Below are positions 32,126 through 41,184 of a stretch of 64,000 bases of DNA, piece after piece (positions within the stretch are counted from its first letter, which is position 1; each line of letters begins with the position of its first letter). The position numbers and the translations under genes were made by a program. Source of the DNA: 40-80 sp040394775 (GTDB lineage Bacteria; Bacteroidota; Bacteroidia; Flavobacteriales_D; Crocinitomicaceae); assembly GCA_040394775.1 (NCBI GenBank), contig JBEBRN010000003.1, forward strand, positions 1 through 64,000. The letters run 5' to 3'. The notes under the pieces are model-generated. The model searched no databases, had not been told where the DNA came from, and worked only from the letters and a program-made list of their open reading frames with translations.

Positions 32126-34942
32126 ATGAAAGAAGAAATGGAGGATGAACAACAATACATTGAAGTTTTCGGCGCACGGGAACATAATTTGAAAAATATC
32201 GATTTAAAAATTCCACGAAATAAATTAGTCGTTTTTACGGGATTATCAGGCTCGGGTAAATCCTCTCTCGCTTTTGATACGATATTTGCCGAAGGACAAC
32301 GTCGTTATATTGAAACTTTCTCTGCCTATGCACGTCAATTTTTAGGTGGATTAGAACGTCCCGATGTGGATAAAATTGAAGGATTAAGCCCCGTTATTTC
32401 GATTGAGCAAAAAACAGTTTCGCGCTCTCCACGTTCTACCGTTGGAACCATCACAGAAATTTATGACTTTTTAAGACTTCTTTACGCTCGTGCAAGTACT
32501 GCCTATTCGTACGAAACGGGTGAACCGATGGTGAAATATTCGGATGAACAGATTGTCCATTTAATTTTAGAAAAATACAACGGACATAAAATTGTGCTTT
32601 TAGCGCCTAGAATTAAAGGCCGAAAAGGTCATTATCGAGAGTTATTCGAGCAAATCAGAAAAATGGGTTTTGCGAAAGTACGCGTAGATGGCGAATTGAT
32701 GGACATCACACCCGGCATGAAGTTGGACCGGTATAAAATTCATGACATTGAGATTGTGATCGACCGTTTAGTGGCGAATGAAGAATCAAAAAAACGGTTA
32801 TACGAAGGAATTCAAACTGCCATGAAACACGGAAAGAAAACGATGATGGTGATGGATTTTGAAACGAATCAATCACATTACTTCTCTCGTTTATTGATGT
32901 GTCCGACGACGGGAATTAGTTATCCCGAACCAGAGCCTTTCCTTTTTTCATTCAATTCACCGTATGGCGCTTGTCAGACGTGTAATGGATTGGGTCAAGT
33001 AAGCGAAGTTTCCATGGATAAGATTATTCCCGACACCTCAAAAAGTATTAAAGCGGGTGGTATTATTCCTTTGGGCGAATATAAACGCACTTGGATTTTT
33101 GATAAAATCGATGGATTTCTAAATCATCATGGGTTTAAACTGACAACACCTATTAAAGATATCGATGAAGATATTTTAAAAATCTTAATGGATGGAAATG
33201 AAGATTTGGAAAACAGCATTAATCAGAAAGTCGTCACTTTTGAAGGAATTATTAATTTCCTCATGCGCCAGGCGGATGAAGGAACAGCGGTCATTCAGCG
33301 TTGGGCACAATCGTTTATGAATGTGGTGACGTGCCCCGATTGTGAAGGGTATCGTTTAAAGAAAGAAGCACTTTATTTTAAGATCCATGATAAACACATT
33401 GGTCAACTGGCTGAAATGGATACTGTTGAACTCAAAGATTGGTTTGACATCGTTGAGCAACATCTGTCAAAAGATCAACAAATAATTGCCAAAGAAATTT
33501 TAAAGGAAATAAAGAGCCGTATTAACTTTATTGTCAATGTGGGATTGGACTATTTGAGTTTAAATCGTTCGGCTAAAACACTTTCGGGTGGAGAAGGACA
33601 ACGTATTCGACTGGCGACACAAATAGGTTCTGAATTGATGAACGTACTGTATATTTTAGACGAACCGAGTATTGGACTGCATCAACGAGATAATTCTAAA
33701 TTGATTCAATCACTTAAAAATTTACGCGATGCCGGCAATTCTATTATTGTGGTTGAACACGACCGTGAAATGATTGAAGAAGCAGATTTTATTGTCGACA
33801 TTGGTCCGAAAGCAGGAATTCATGGCGGCAAGATTATCAATGCCGGAACGTTTAGCGAATTGCAATCGAATGATTCATTGACCACTAAATATCTCAAAGG
33901 TGAATTAAAAATTGAAATTCCAGCAGAACGACGAAAAGGAAACGGTCAGTTTTTAAAACTTTTTGGTGCAACGGGACACAACTTAAAAAATGTCAACTTA
34001 GAAATTCCCTTGGGAACTTTTACGTGTATTACTGGAGTTTCAGGAAGTGGAAAATCGTCACTCATCAATCAAACGTTGTACCCGATATTGAACGCTTATT
34101 TTTATAATGGCGTGAAGAAACCGCTTCCGTACAAAAAAATTGAAGGATTAGAACACATTGATAAAGTCATCGAAATTGACCAAACCCCAATTGGCCGCAC
34201 ACCGCGATCCAATCCAGCGACGTATACGAAAGTTTTTGATAAGATTCGTAGTCTTTACTCCGAACTGGCAGAATCCCAAATTAGAGGTTACAAACCGGGA
34301 CGATTTTCATTCAACGTAGTTGGTGGACGTTGCGAAACATGCAAAGGCGCAGGCGTAAAATTAATCGAGATGAACTTCTTGCCCGATGTTTATGTGAATT
34401 GCGATGAATGTAATGGAAGACGTTACAATCGTGAAACATTGGAGATTCGTTATCGTGGAAAATCTATCGGTGATGTGTTGGACATGCCTATTTCCGATGC
34501 GGTTAAGTTTTTCGAAAATATTCCGAGTATTCATCGCGTAGTTCAAACCTTAGATTCTGTTGGATTAGGCTACATCAAAATGGGACAAGCGAGCACCACA
34601 CTTTCGGGCGGTGAAGCGCAACGTATTAAATTGTCGACAGAACTTTCCAAGAAAAGTACTGGAAAAACATTTTACATATTAGATGAACCGTCTACTGGTT
34701 TGCATTTTGAAGACATTCGTGTATTATTGGATGTGCTTCAAAGGTTGGTGAGCGAAGGCAATACTGTTTTGGTCATTGAGCATAATTTAGATATTATTAA
34801 GGTGGCCGATTACTTGGTGGATGTCGGTCCAGAAGGAGGTAGAAAAGGTGGTGAAATATTATTTTCTGGAACGCCTGAAAAGATGATTAAGAGCAAAGTA
34901 CACTCGTACACAAAAGATTATTTGAAAGAAGAGTTGAAATAA
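32126..34942 (+). CDS. uvrA: excinuclease ABC subunit A
   Basis: DNA damage sensor of nucleotide excision repair, working with UvrB. 938 residues, normal length. Two ABC ATPase modules: Walker A GLSGSGKSS (near residue 40) and GVSGSGKSS (near 640); signatures LSGGEGQR and LSGGEAQR; Walker B LYILDEPSIGL and FYILDEPSTGL. Zinc-finger cysteine sets occur in the first half (CPTTG, CQTCNGLG, CPDCEGYR) and in the second (CETCKGAG, CDECNGRR). Two alternative starts, 32126 and 32138, differ by 4 residues. Monocistronic. Confidence 0.98.
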   Translation: MKEEMEDEQQYIEVFGAREHNLKNIDLKIPRNKLVVFTGLSGSGKSSLAFDTIFAEGQRRYIETFSAYARQFLGGLERPDVDKIEGLSPVISIEQKTVSRSPRSTVGTITEIYDFLRLLYARASTAYSYETGEPMVKYSDEQIVHLILEKYNGHKIVLLAPRIKGRKGHYRELFEQIRKMGFAKVRVDGELMDITPGMKLDRYKIHDIEIVIDRLVANEESKKRLYEGIQTAMKHGKKTMMVMDFETNQSHYFSRLLMCPTTGISYPEPEPFLFSFNSPYGACQTCNGLGQVSEVSMDKIIPDTSKSIKAGGIIPLGEYKRTWIFDKIDGFLNHHGFKLTTPIKDIDEDILKILMDGNEDLENSINQKVVTFEGIINFLMRQADEGTAVIQRWAQSFMNVVTCPDCEGYRLKKEALYFKIHDKHIGQLAEMDTVELKDWFDIVEQHLSKDQQIIAKEILKEIKSRINFIVNVGLDYLSLNRSAKTLSGGEGQRIRLATQIGSELMNVLYILDEPSIGLHQRDNSKLIQSLKNLRDAGNSIIVVEHDREMIEEADFIVDIGPKAGIHGGKIINAGTFSELQSNDSLTTKYLKGELKIEIPAERRKGNGQFLKLFGATGHNLKNVNLEIPLGTFTCITGVSGSGKSSLINQTLYPILNAYFYNGVKKPLPYKKIEGLEHIDKVIEIDQTPIGRTPRSNPATYTKVFDKIRSLYSELAESQIRGYKPGRFSFNVVGGRCETCKGAGVKLIEMNFLPDVYVNCDECNGRRYNRETLEIRYRGKSIGDVLDMPISDAVKFFENIPSIHRVVQTLDSVGLGYIKMGQASTTLSGGEAQRIKLSTELSKKSTGKTFYILDEPSTGLHFEDIRVLLDVLQRLVSEGNTVLVIEHNLDIIKVADYLVDVGPEGGRKGGEILFSGTPEKMIKSKVHSYTKDYLKEELK

Positions 34943-34944
34943 AA

Positions 34945-34970
34945 AAGCACCTACATTTCTGTAAGTGCTT
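34945..34970. terminator. terminator between uvrA and the tRNA gene
   Basis: AAGCACCTAC, loop ATTTCT, GTAAGTGCTT (one C-A mismatch), directly after the uvrA stop. The A-run on its left gives a T-run on the minus strand, so it best serves the convergent tRNA transcript. Confidence 0.75.
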
Positions 34971-34980
34971 GATTTAGAAG

Positions 34981-35054
34981 TGGTCCCACTAGGATTTGAA
35001 CCTAGGACCACCTGATTATGAGTCAGGTGCTCTAACCAACTGAGCTATAGGACC
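34981..35054 (-). tRNA. tRNA with CAU anticodon, probably tRNA-Ile2 (lysidine type)
   Basis: 74-base cloverleaf. Acceptor GGTCCTA/TGGGACC plus discriminator A; D-arm AGCTCAGTTGGTTAGAGC; anticodon stem-loop with loop CTCATAA; T-arm with GGTTCAAATCC. The anticodon is CAT, so it is elongator Met or Ile2. The acceptor pairs C4-G69 and C5-G68 are the ones recognised by TilS in Ile2, which favours Ile2. The 3-prime CCA is not encoded (the genome continues with C-T). It lies downstream of the polysaccharide operon and upstream of its terminator. Confidence 0.93.
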
Positions 35055-35132
35055 AAGATTTAAAAAATCTTTTGGTGTGCAAATATACAAATAGGATTAA
35101 AAATAGCAACGAATCCAATTAATTTGTTTGAA

Positions 35133-36215
35133 TTAATCTTTTTTAGAACTTTTAAAGCGCTGCGTAATAGTGAATAAAATGACAAACACGCTAATTGTGA
35201 AAATCGGTCCAATTATAAAAGGATAATACACCGCATTGCCTTTTGAGAAAAACATAAAAGTACTCATCACAAAGGATATAGCAGATATTGCCAAAAATAC
35301 ATACCATACCTGTAAATCCTTTAACCCGGCATATACTAAATGGTGTGTCGTATGATCTTTTCCTCCAACCATCGGTGACTGACCTCTTCTCAAACGATTG
35401 ATAATAACAGTCAATGTATCGGCGAAGGCAGGTGTAAAGGCAACAAAACAAATTAATAATCCATTTATAGGAGATGCTTCATAATATTGAGTGGCGCCAT
35501 TCCAAAGATACTTCACGGAATAAAATGCCACAAAGAAGGCAATAAACTGACTGCCTGCATCACCCATAAAAATCTTAGATGGATGAATGTTGTAGTAGAG
35601 GAATCCGATTAATCCACCAATTTGCGCAATTAATATAATAACCCAAATATCAATGATATAGCCGTCAAAATAGAATTTGATGGACAAACACGAAAGTAAA
35701 ATGAATGTTACTACTGTTGCTGTAATACCATCCATGTTGTCCAACATATTTAAGGAATTCATCAGAATTATCACCCATAAAACGGTGATTGCTTGGTTGA
35801 CAATTACGTATGATGTTAAGTCAATATTGACACCAAAGAAGGAAATGATTAGACCACACGAAATTTGAGCGAATAATTTCAATAAAGGCTTCGTGTTATA
35901 GGCGTCATCAGCGAGTCCCATTCCAAAAGAGAGAATACCGCCAAGTAACAATCCGATAAATTCTTTATTAGAGAAAATATCTTCTTTTTCAGAATAAAAA
36001 ATAGCATACGCTAAAAAAGTAAAGAAAAAAACAATAAAAAAACTGACGCCACCAAGAGAGGGTTTAGATTGATTACTCCATCGCACCATAACATCATTTT
36101 TATTCCGTATTCCTAAGGTGGTAGAGAACTGTAATAGTAGTTTGTTAGCAATAAGGGCAATAAGAATGCCTGCTAAAAAAAAACCACCGTAATTTATTAA
36201 GATAGATATTTCCAT
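35133..36215 (-). CDS. WecA/MraY-family glycosyl-1-phosphate transferase
   Basis: Membrane enzyme of 360 residues that transfers a sugar-1-phosphate (commonly GlcNAc-1-P) to undecaprenyl phosphate, the first step of lipid-linked glycan assembly. About 10 hydrophobic segments; cytoplasmic loops carry the family residues: LADDAYNTKP, NMLDNMDG, MGDAGSQF and the His motif DHTTHHL. The last gene of the operon GT4-wza-wzc-rmlC-this gene (18-base gap to rmlC). WecA-type is more likely than MraY because mur genes are absent. Confidence 0.9.
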   Translation of the reverse strand: MEISILINYGGFFLAGILIALIANKLLLQFSTTLGIRNKNDVMVRWSNQSKPSLGGVSFFIVFFFTFLAYAIFYSEKEDIFSNKEFIGLLLGGILSFGMGLADDAYNTKPLLKLFAQISCGLIISFFGVNIDLTSYVIVNQAITVLWVIILMNSLNMLDNMDGITATVVTFILLSCLSIKFYFDGYIIDIWVIILIAQIGGLIGFLYYNIHPSKIFMGDAGSQFIAFFVAFYSVKYLWNGATQYYEASPINGLLICFVAFTPAFADTLTVIINRLRRGQSPMVGGKDHTTHHLVYAGLKDLQVWYVFLAISAISFVMSTFMFFSKGNAVYYPFIIGPIFTISVFVILFTITQRFKSSKKD

Positions 36216-36233
36216 CGTGGATGCTGCTTGTTT

Positions 36234-36779
36234 TTAAAAAGGAGATGCGAAATTAGCTAAAAATGGCAAATCCTTATCTTTACTATTTACAATTTCATTA
36301 GCGACTTGCCAATCGATAGATAGTTCTGGATCATCAAATCGAATTCCCATTTCAGCACTTGGATTGTAGTAATTAGTACATTTATAGGAGAAAATAGTAT
36401 CCTCTTCTAACACAGAGAAACCATGTGCAAATCCTTCTGGAATCCAGAATTGGCAACCATTTTCTGCAGATAGGAGGACTTCAACATGTTGACCGTATGT
36501 GGGTGAGTTTTTTCGAATATCAACAGCAACATCTATAACTGATCCTTTTAATACACGTACTAATTTTCCTTGTCCAAAAGGAGGGGCTTGTAAATGCAAT
36601 CCTCTGACTACACCTATCTTAGATACAGAGACATTGTCTTGTACGAATGAAAGGTTGGTGCCTAAAATTTCATTTAATTGTTTCTGATTATAACTTTCAA
36701 AGAAATATCCTCTTTCATCTTTAAATTGTCTTGCTGTTATTAATGCCAGTCCTTCTATTGCAAATCTTTCTACACTCAT
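36234..36779 (-). CDS. rfbC: dTDP-4-dehydrorhamnose 3,5-epimerase (RmlC)
   Basis: Cupin epimerase of 181 residues that inverts C3 and C5 of dTDP-4-keto-6-deoxyglucose. Family motifs: ERGYFFESYNQ, VRGLHLQ with the catalytic His, GKLVRVLKGSVIDVAVDIR, and FWIPEGFAHGF with the second His. It overlaps the wzc stop by 4 bases (ATGA type), so translation is coupled. It completes the dTDP-rhamnose route with rmlB (132) and rmlA (47680), which lie outside this operon. Confidence 0.96.
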   Translation of the reverse strand: MSVERFAIEGLALITARQFKDERGYFFESYNQKQLNEILGTNLSFVQDNVSVSKIGVVRGLHLQAPPFGQGKLVRVLKGSVIDVAVDIRKNSPTYGQHVEVLLSAENGCQFWIPEGFAHGFSVLEEDTIFSYKCTNYYNPSAEMGIRFDDPELSIDWQVANEIVNSKDKDLPFLANFASPF

Positions 36780-39115
36780 TCTTCTTCGTCGATATAATAA
36801 TTTTTTACATAGTAGCTATTTCTTCCATAGGAGCCATAAATGGATCCACTGTTGTTTTTAACACCATTAAGAACTACGTTAATTGATTTTAGCTTTAATA
36901 AACGAATAATTTCACTAGTTTGTCTAGTGTACTCTCGTTTTGAATACCCTGCTCTGAAAACATAAATCGGGACATCTACTTTTGACATAATAGGAATACC
37001 ATCCGAAACAATTCCTACTGGCGGTGTATCCATGATAATAACGTCATAGCGTTGACTTAACTCAACGATGAGCTTGTCAAATTCGGCTTTTAAAATTAAC
37101 TCACTTGGATTTGGAGGTATAGTACCTGCGGTCATTAAATCCAAATTCTCTATTTCCGTATGTTTGATGCATTCGTCTAAGGTATTTTGATTGGCTAGAT
37201 AATTTGAAGCACCAGTAATATTAGTGGTATTAAACCCAAGATGAATTTTCGGCTTCCGTAAATCTAAATCAATTAAAATTACTTTTTTACCAGAGTGAGC
37301 AATAATTGCGGCAAGATTTAATGTAACGAATGTTTTTCCTTCTCCAGAAACTGTTGAAGAGACAGAAATAGTTTTGTAATTAGAATTTATAAATTGAATA
37401 TTTGAGCGAAGATTTCTTAGAATTTCCGATAATCTTGTTGCCTTGTTCTTCTTCACTTTTATCAGTGAGTGTTCAGAACTCATAGTTACCTGAGGAATCT
37501 CTCCAATAATATTTACTTTTCCATGAAGGAGTAGCTCAATATCTTTTATAGTATCTATTATATTATAAAAGATATACTTAACTGCAAGTATGATAAGTCC
37601 AATAACTATTCCTAAGAAAGCACATAACGTATAAATCATTGTTGTGTTTGGCTTTATAGGAGATGAATTTACGGTAGCTTTACTTAAGACTCTACTACTT
37701 GGCTGATAACCTGCGTTTGAAATAGCATATTGTGTTTTCTTTTCCATCAACATCGAATAGTATTTAGCGTACAATTCCTCGGTTGATTTCAATCGTGTAA
37801 ATTCAATTTTCTTTTCAGGCATCAATAAATAATCTGCTTCTAATGAAGCTTTCTTGTCTTTAGACAATTGATAGGAACGTTCTAGTTTACTCACTAAAAT
37901 CTCAATGGATTTTTTGACCTCATTAATTTTTTGATGAATTAATTTTTCTTTGTTAATTATTTCAGGATTGCTTTTTTGAACTTGCGTTAATAATTGGTCT
38001 CTGTCTGCTATAATTTTTTTAAGATCCTCAATCTGCCCTCCTATTGTACCTGAATATCTCTCATTTTGTACCTCAATCAGAATGATTTCTAACTGACTTT
38101 CACTCACAACGGAATTGATTCTTGATTTAATACTCTTAAGAATAGACAATCTATTACTCAGCTGAAAAAGATTATCATCTAAGGTATCTAATTTTTGAAT
38201 TAATTGTTCTGCAGCATTATCAGGGTTATTTAATTTATTTCTTTGTTGGAAAAACACGATACTATCTCGGGCTATATTTAACTCTTTCGATAATGAGTCG
38301 AGTTGATTATTTAAAAAATTAATGACGTTTTCAGCACTTTTTTTCTTTAATAATTCATCAAAAACAAAGAACTCTTCGACTACTGCGCTAACAACATCAT
38401 GTGCTAAGCTAGCATTATCAGATTCAAATCGTATATCAATCGTTTGTGCTTCTTGATTGACAGGTACAATTTTCAAGCTAGGACCAAATTGAGTTGTTAG
38501 TGAACCTATATTCTTAATAACAAAGTAAATATTTCCCTCACGAATAGGTTCAAAAAATCCAGTATTACAATCTAATATTAGCTCAAAATGTGGTGTAATA
38601 ATTTTTTCTCCAATGGAAAATGGAATCGAATAGACTTTTCCAGCAAGCTCATAGTGGACGGAGAGATTCTTAGTGTCTTTATTGTTATAAGTTATACTGA
38701 TTTTTCTCTCAATTATTGTTGAGTCTTTTATAGTCAAATCTTTATAGCAAAGTGAATTTCCACCATAAATTTGACTAGTGATAACATTTCCCTTATTAAA
38801 GAAACAAACATCCAGATTTAACCTATTTATGGCACTTTCAAGAAGAACCGGAGATTTTAAAAGCTCAATATTGGATGATAGTATGCTTTTTGTATTATTA
38901 ATATTTTCAATTTCTAAAATCTGTTTTCCTTGATCGTCATTTTGAATTTGTATGACAGCACTAGACTCATAAACAGGTTTAGTATATCTAAGATAGATAA
39001 AACCTAAGGTAAGGAAGATTGCAGGAATGATAATCAACCAATACCAATGGCGTTTAAGAATTGTTTTGAGTATCTGGGGGTTAAACTCTTTGTTGATATG
39101 ACTGTAGTTTTTCAA
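36776..39115 (-). CDS. Wzc-like polysaccharide co-polymerase / tyrosine autokinase
   Basis: Inner-membrane chain-length regulator and BY-kinase of 779 residues. A transmembrane helix lies at about residues 25-45, then a large periplasmic region with long coiled coils (residues about 250-420), a GNVR-like segment, a second helix near 485-510, and a cytoplasmic kinase: Walker A SGEGKT (near 585), Walker A-prime ILIDLDLRKP, Walker B VIIMDTPP. The tail has six tyrosines in the last 20 residues (GSIYGSYGRNSYY and NYY), the autophosphorylation cluster. It sits between wza (6 bases) and rmlC (4-base overlap). No separate Wzb phosphatase is seen. Confidence 0.94.
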   Translation of the reverse strand: MKNYSHINKEFNPQILKTILKRHWYWLIIIPAIFLTLGFIYLRYTKPVYESSAVIQIQNDDQGKQILEIENINNTKSILSSNIELLKSPVLLESAINRLNLDVCFFNKGNVITSQIYGGNSLCYKDLTIKDSTIIERKISITYNNKDTKNLSVHYELAGKVYSIPFSIGEKIITPHFELILDCNTGFFEPIREGNIYFVIKNIGSLTTQFGPSLKIVPVNQEAQTIDIRFESDNASLAHDVVSAVVEEFFVFDELLKKKSAENVINFLNNQLDSLSKELNIARDSIVFFQQRNKLNNPDNAAEQLIQKLDTLDDNLFQLSNRLSILKSIKSRINSVVSESQLEIILIEVQNERYSGTIGGQIEDLKKIIADRDQLLTQVQKSNPEIINKEKLIHQKINEVKKSIEILVSKLERSYQLSKDKKASLEADYLLMPEKKIEFTRLKSTEELYAKYYSMLMEKKTQYAISNAGYQPSSRVLSKATVNSSPIKPNTTMIYTLCAFLGIVIGLIILAVKYIFYNIIDTIKDIELLLHGKVNIIGEIPQVTMSSEHSLIKVKKNKATRLSEILRNLRSNIQFINSNYKTISVSSTVSGEGKTFVTLNLAAIIAHSGKKVILIDLDLRKPKIHLGFNTTNITGASNYLANQNTLDECIKHTEIENLDLMTAGTIPPNPSELILKAEFDKLIVELSQRYDVIIMDTPPVGIVSDGIPIMSKVDVPIYVFRAGYSKREYTRQTSEIIRLLKLKSINVVLNGVKNNSGSIYGSYGRNSYYVKNYYIDEEE

Positions 39116-39121
39116 AGTAGT

Positions 39122-39919
39122 TTATTTGAAGTAATTGATAAATAATAACAACGACGTTACAAAAGAGAAGAATGGTGTTGCTTGTTGGAGTGCTTCACGC
39201 ATCACTCTTGGGTTTGGTTCTACATAAATATAATCGTTTCCTTGTACGATGATGTCTGCATACGCTAATCCATCTAATGTAGAAAGATCTATAGGAACAA
39301 TCATTCGCTTATTATTTACATAGCGCATTAATTTGACCGATTTCGCTTTCCCTCGTTGTGAAATACCTCCTGCCTCTGCAAGAACCTGCATTAGGCGCGT
39401 GTTGTTATTACTAAGATAAACGACTTTTGCATCTCCACCTCCTCCAGGAAATACAATCACACGTTTATTAACGACTTTCACAATGATAAAAGGATCAATA
39501 TAAAATTCCGAAAATCGAGCTTTCAGTGTATCTTCTGTTTGTTTGATAGTTAAACCATTTAGCCGTACTTCACCAATCAATGGCAAGTTGACAAAACCGT
39601 CTGTGCGAATTGTGTATTCCATTTTGTTAGATGTCCCACCTGAAGAAGTATTGCTCTGAGCAGTGTTCGTCATGTTTTCAATTATTTGCTTCCCGTCATT
39701 AGGTGAAACGGTAAGAGTTATTCTATCATCTATTGTTAATCGATAATCCTCTTCTCTTTCACGTGGTAATGAATCAGGGCTGACGATTTCATAATATTTT
39801 GATTGCTTGTTTGAATTATCTCCTTTGGGTGAACGAAACATAATATCGCTGTTAATTCCACATGAACTAAGTGATATCAGTAAGGTTAGAATATATAGTA
39901 TATGTTTGTATTTTAGCAC
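39122..39919 (-). CDS. Wza-like polysaccharide export lipoprotein
   Basis: 265 residues with lipobox LSSC (C20). The export domain begins YRLTIDDRITLTVSP and is followed by an SLBB-like unit (IRTDGFVNLPLIGEVRLNG and a second segment VKVVNKRVIVFPGGGGDAKV), as in outer-membrane exporters. The C-terminus has a hydrophobic helix (FSFVTSLLLFINYF) that may span the outer membrane as in Wza. It overlaps the GT4 gene by 7 bases and precedes wzc by 6, giving the classic Wza-Wzc pair. Confidence 0.93.
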   Translation of the reverse strand: MLKYKHILYILTLLISLSSCGINSDIMFRSPKGDNSNKQSKYYEIVSPDSLPREREEDYRLTIDDRITLTVSPNDGKQIIENMTNTAQSNTSSGGTSNKMEYTIRTDGFVNLPLIGEVRLNGLTIKQTEDTLKARFSEFYIDPFIIVKVVNKRVIVFPGGGGDAKVVYLSNNNTRLMQVLAEAGGISQRGKAKSVKLMRYVNNKRMIVPIDLSTLDGLAYADIIVQGNDYIYVEPNPRVMREALQQATPFFSFVTSLLLFINYFK

Positions 39920-41091
39920 TTTATACCTTTTGTTTTTAATAATTTTCGATAATACGCTTCAGTGTCTTTCACTAAACGGGTATAATGGAATTTATCCTTT
40001 ACGTAACTCCAACCATTTTGTGACATTTTTTCTCGAATTTCTTTATTTTTAATCAAAAATAACAATTTTTCAACGAATGCACTTTGACTTTCAACAATAT
40101 ATCCCGTATTGCCTTCGTCAACAATATCTTTCACACCACCTACATTGGTAGAAATCACGGGGACACCTGCTGCCTGGGCCTCTATTAGACTAACGGGTGT
40201 CCCTTCATTTTTAGAGGTGAGACACATAATATCCATTCCTGCATTAAAGGAAGGAATATCTTTAATCCATGAAGTCATAAGAATAGGTTGGCTTTCATAC
40301 TTTTCGTTAATTAGCGTAACTCTTTTTTCAATTATTTCTTTTAGTTCTCCATCTCCAACAATAAAAAACTTCACACTGCAAGGATCAACTGCTTGAAGGA
40401 TTTCTTCTACCACATCTAAAAAGAAGGTGTGATTTTTAATCGGCGCCAACCTACCAACGATAGCGATGGCTGTTTGATTATCTGTTAGATTATATTTAGA
40501 TCTTGTCTCAACTCTTTTTAAAGGAGCATTTAAATGAAATTTCTCTAAGTCGAAACCTAAAGGAATGACTTGAATTTTATCTGTCTTGCAGATTTTAAAA
40601 TCTCCAGCTAATTCTTTCTTTTGTTCATTACTAATCGCAACAATACCTGTTGATATATGCGCCAAGTATCTTTCAATAATTTTAAAGATGTAGGATTTTG
40701 ATTTACCAAAGTAGGAGTGAAATACATGTCCATGAAATGTATGAACAATAACAGGAACGTTACATGATTTTGCTGCTCTACGTCCTATAGCTCCAGCTTT
40801 TGCGGCGTGTGTATGAACGATGTCAGGTTTAAATTCCTCGATTATCTTTTTTATTCTTCGATAAGCTTCTGAATCTGATTTAAAATTGGGTGTGCGTTTT
40901 AACTCCGGAATCAATAGCGGGTCAACACCGTATTCTTTTAAGATATACAATGAGTCAGCTTCTCCTTCTTCGGGCAGTCCACCAATTAATAACGTCTCGA
41001 ACTCATCTGAAAGGTAACGAGTTAGAAAAGTAGCATTATAAGTGGGTCCGCCAATATTAAAACGGTTAACAATTCGTAAAATTCTTATCAT
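39913..41091 (-). CDS. GT4-family glycosyltransferase
   Basis: GT-B fold sugar transferase of 392 residues, cytoplasmic. N-terminal part: GGPTYNATFLTRYL and HTHAAKAGAIGRRAAK; C-terminal donor-binding part: IVGRLAPIKNH, SKNEGTPVSLIEAQAAGVPVI with the E-x7-E motif. Related to polysaccharide GT4 enzymes. First gene of the five-gene operon; the donor sugar is unknown. Its promoter overlaps that of dacB (41101-41145). Confidence 0.92.
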   Translation of the reverse strand: MIRILRIVNRFNIGGPTYNATFLTRYLSDEFETLLIGGLPEEGEADSLYILKEYGVDPLLIPELKRTPNFKSDSEAYRRIKKIIEEFKPDIVHTHAAKAGAIGRRAAKSCNVPVIVHTFHGHVFHSYFGKSKSYIFKIIERYLAHISTGIVAISNEQKKELAGDFKICKTDKIQVIPLGFDLEKFHLNAPLKRVETRSKYNLTDNQTAIAIVGRLAPIKNHTFFLDVVEEILQAVDPCSVKFFIVGDGELKEIIEKRVTLINEKYESQPILMTSWIKDIPSFNAGMDIMCLTSKNEGTPVSLIEAQAAGVPVISTNVGGVKDIVDEGNTGYIVESQSAFVEKLLFLIKNKEIREKMSQNGWSYVKDKFHYTRLVKDTEAYYRKLLKTKGIKC

Positions 41092-41100
41092 TAGCGGATA

Positions 41101-41145
41101 TTTGGCTGTACAAAGTTAATTGTTTTATAACTTTGCATCAACAAA
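41101..41145. promoter_or_regulatory. overlapping divergent promoters (polysaccharide operon / dacB)
   Basis: Plus: TTTG 41101-41104, 23 bases, TAACTTTG 41128-41135. Minus: CAAA 41142-41145, 23 bases, CAAAGTTA 41111-41118. The two promoters occupy the same 45 bases with the same spacing. Leaders would be about 45 bases for dacB and about 15 for GT4. Confidence 0.55.
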
Positions 41146-41184
41146 ATGAAGGATTTAATCTCCTAAAAATCAAATGCCTTTTAA

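Noticed and set aside
32126..32137. Definite choice between the two uvrA start codons
   Set aside because: AGGAG touches the first ATG and is 12 bases from the second; the sequence does not decide, so the longer form is listed.
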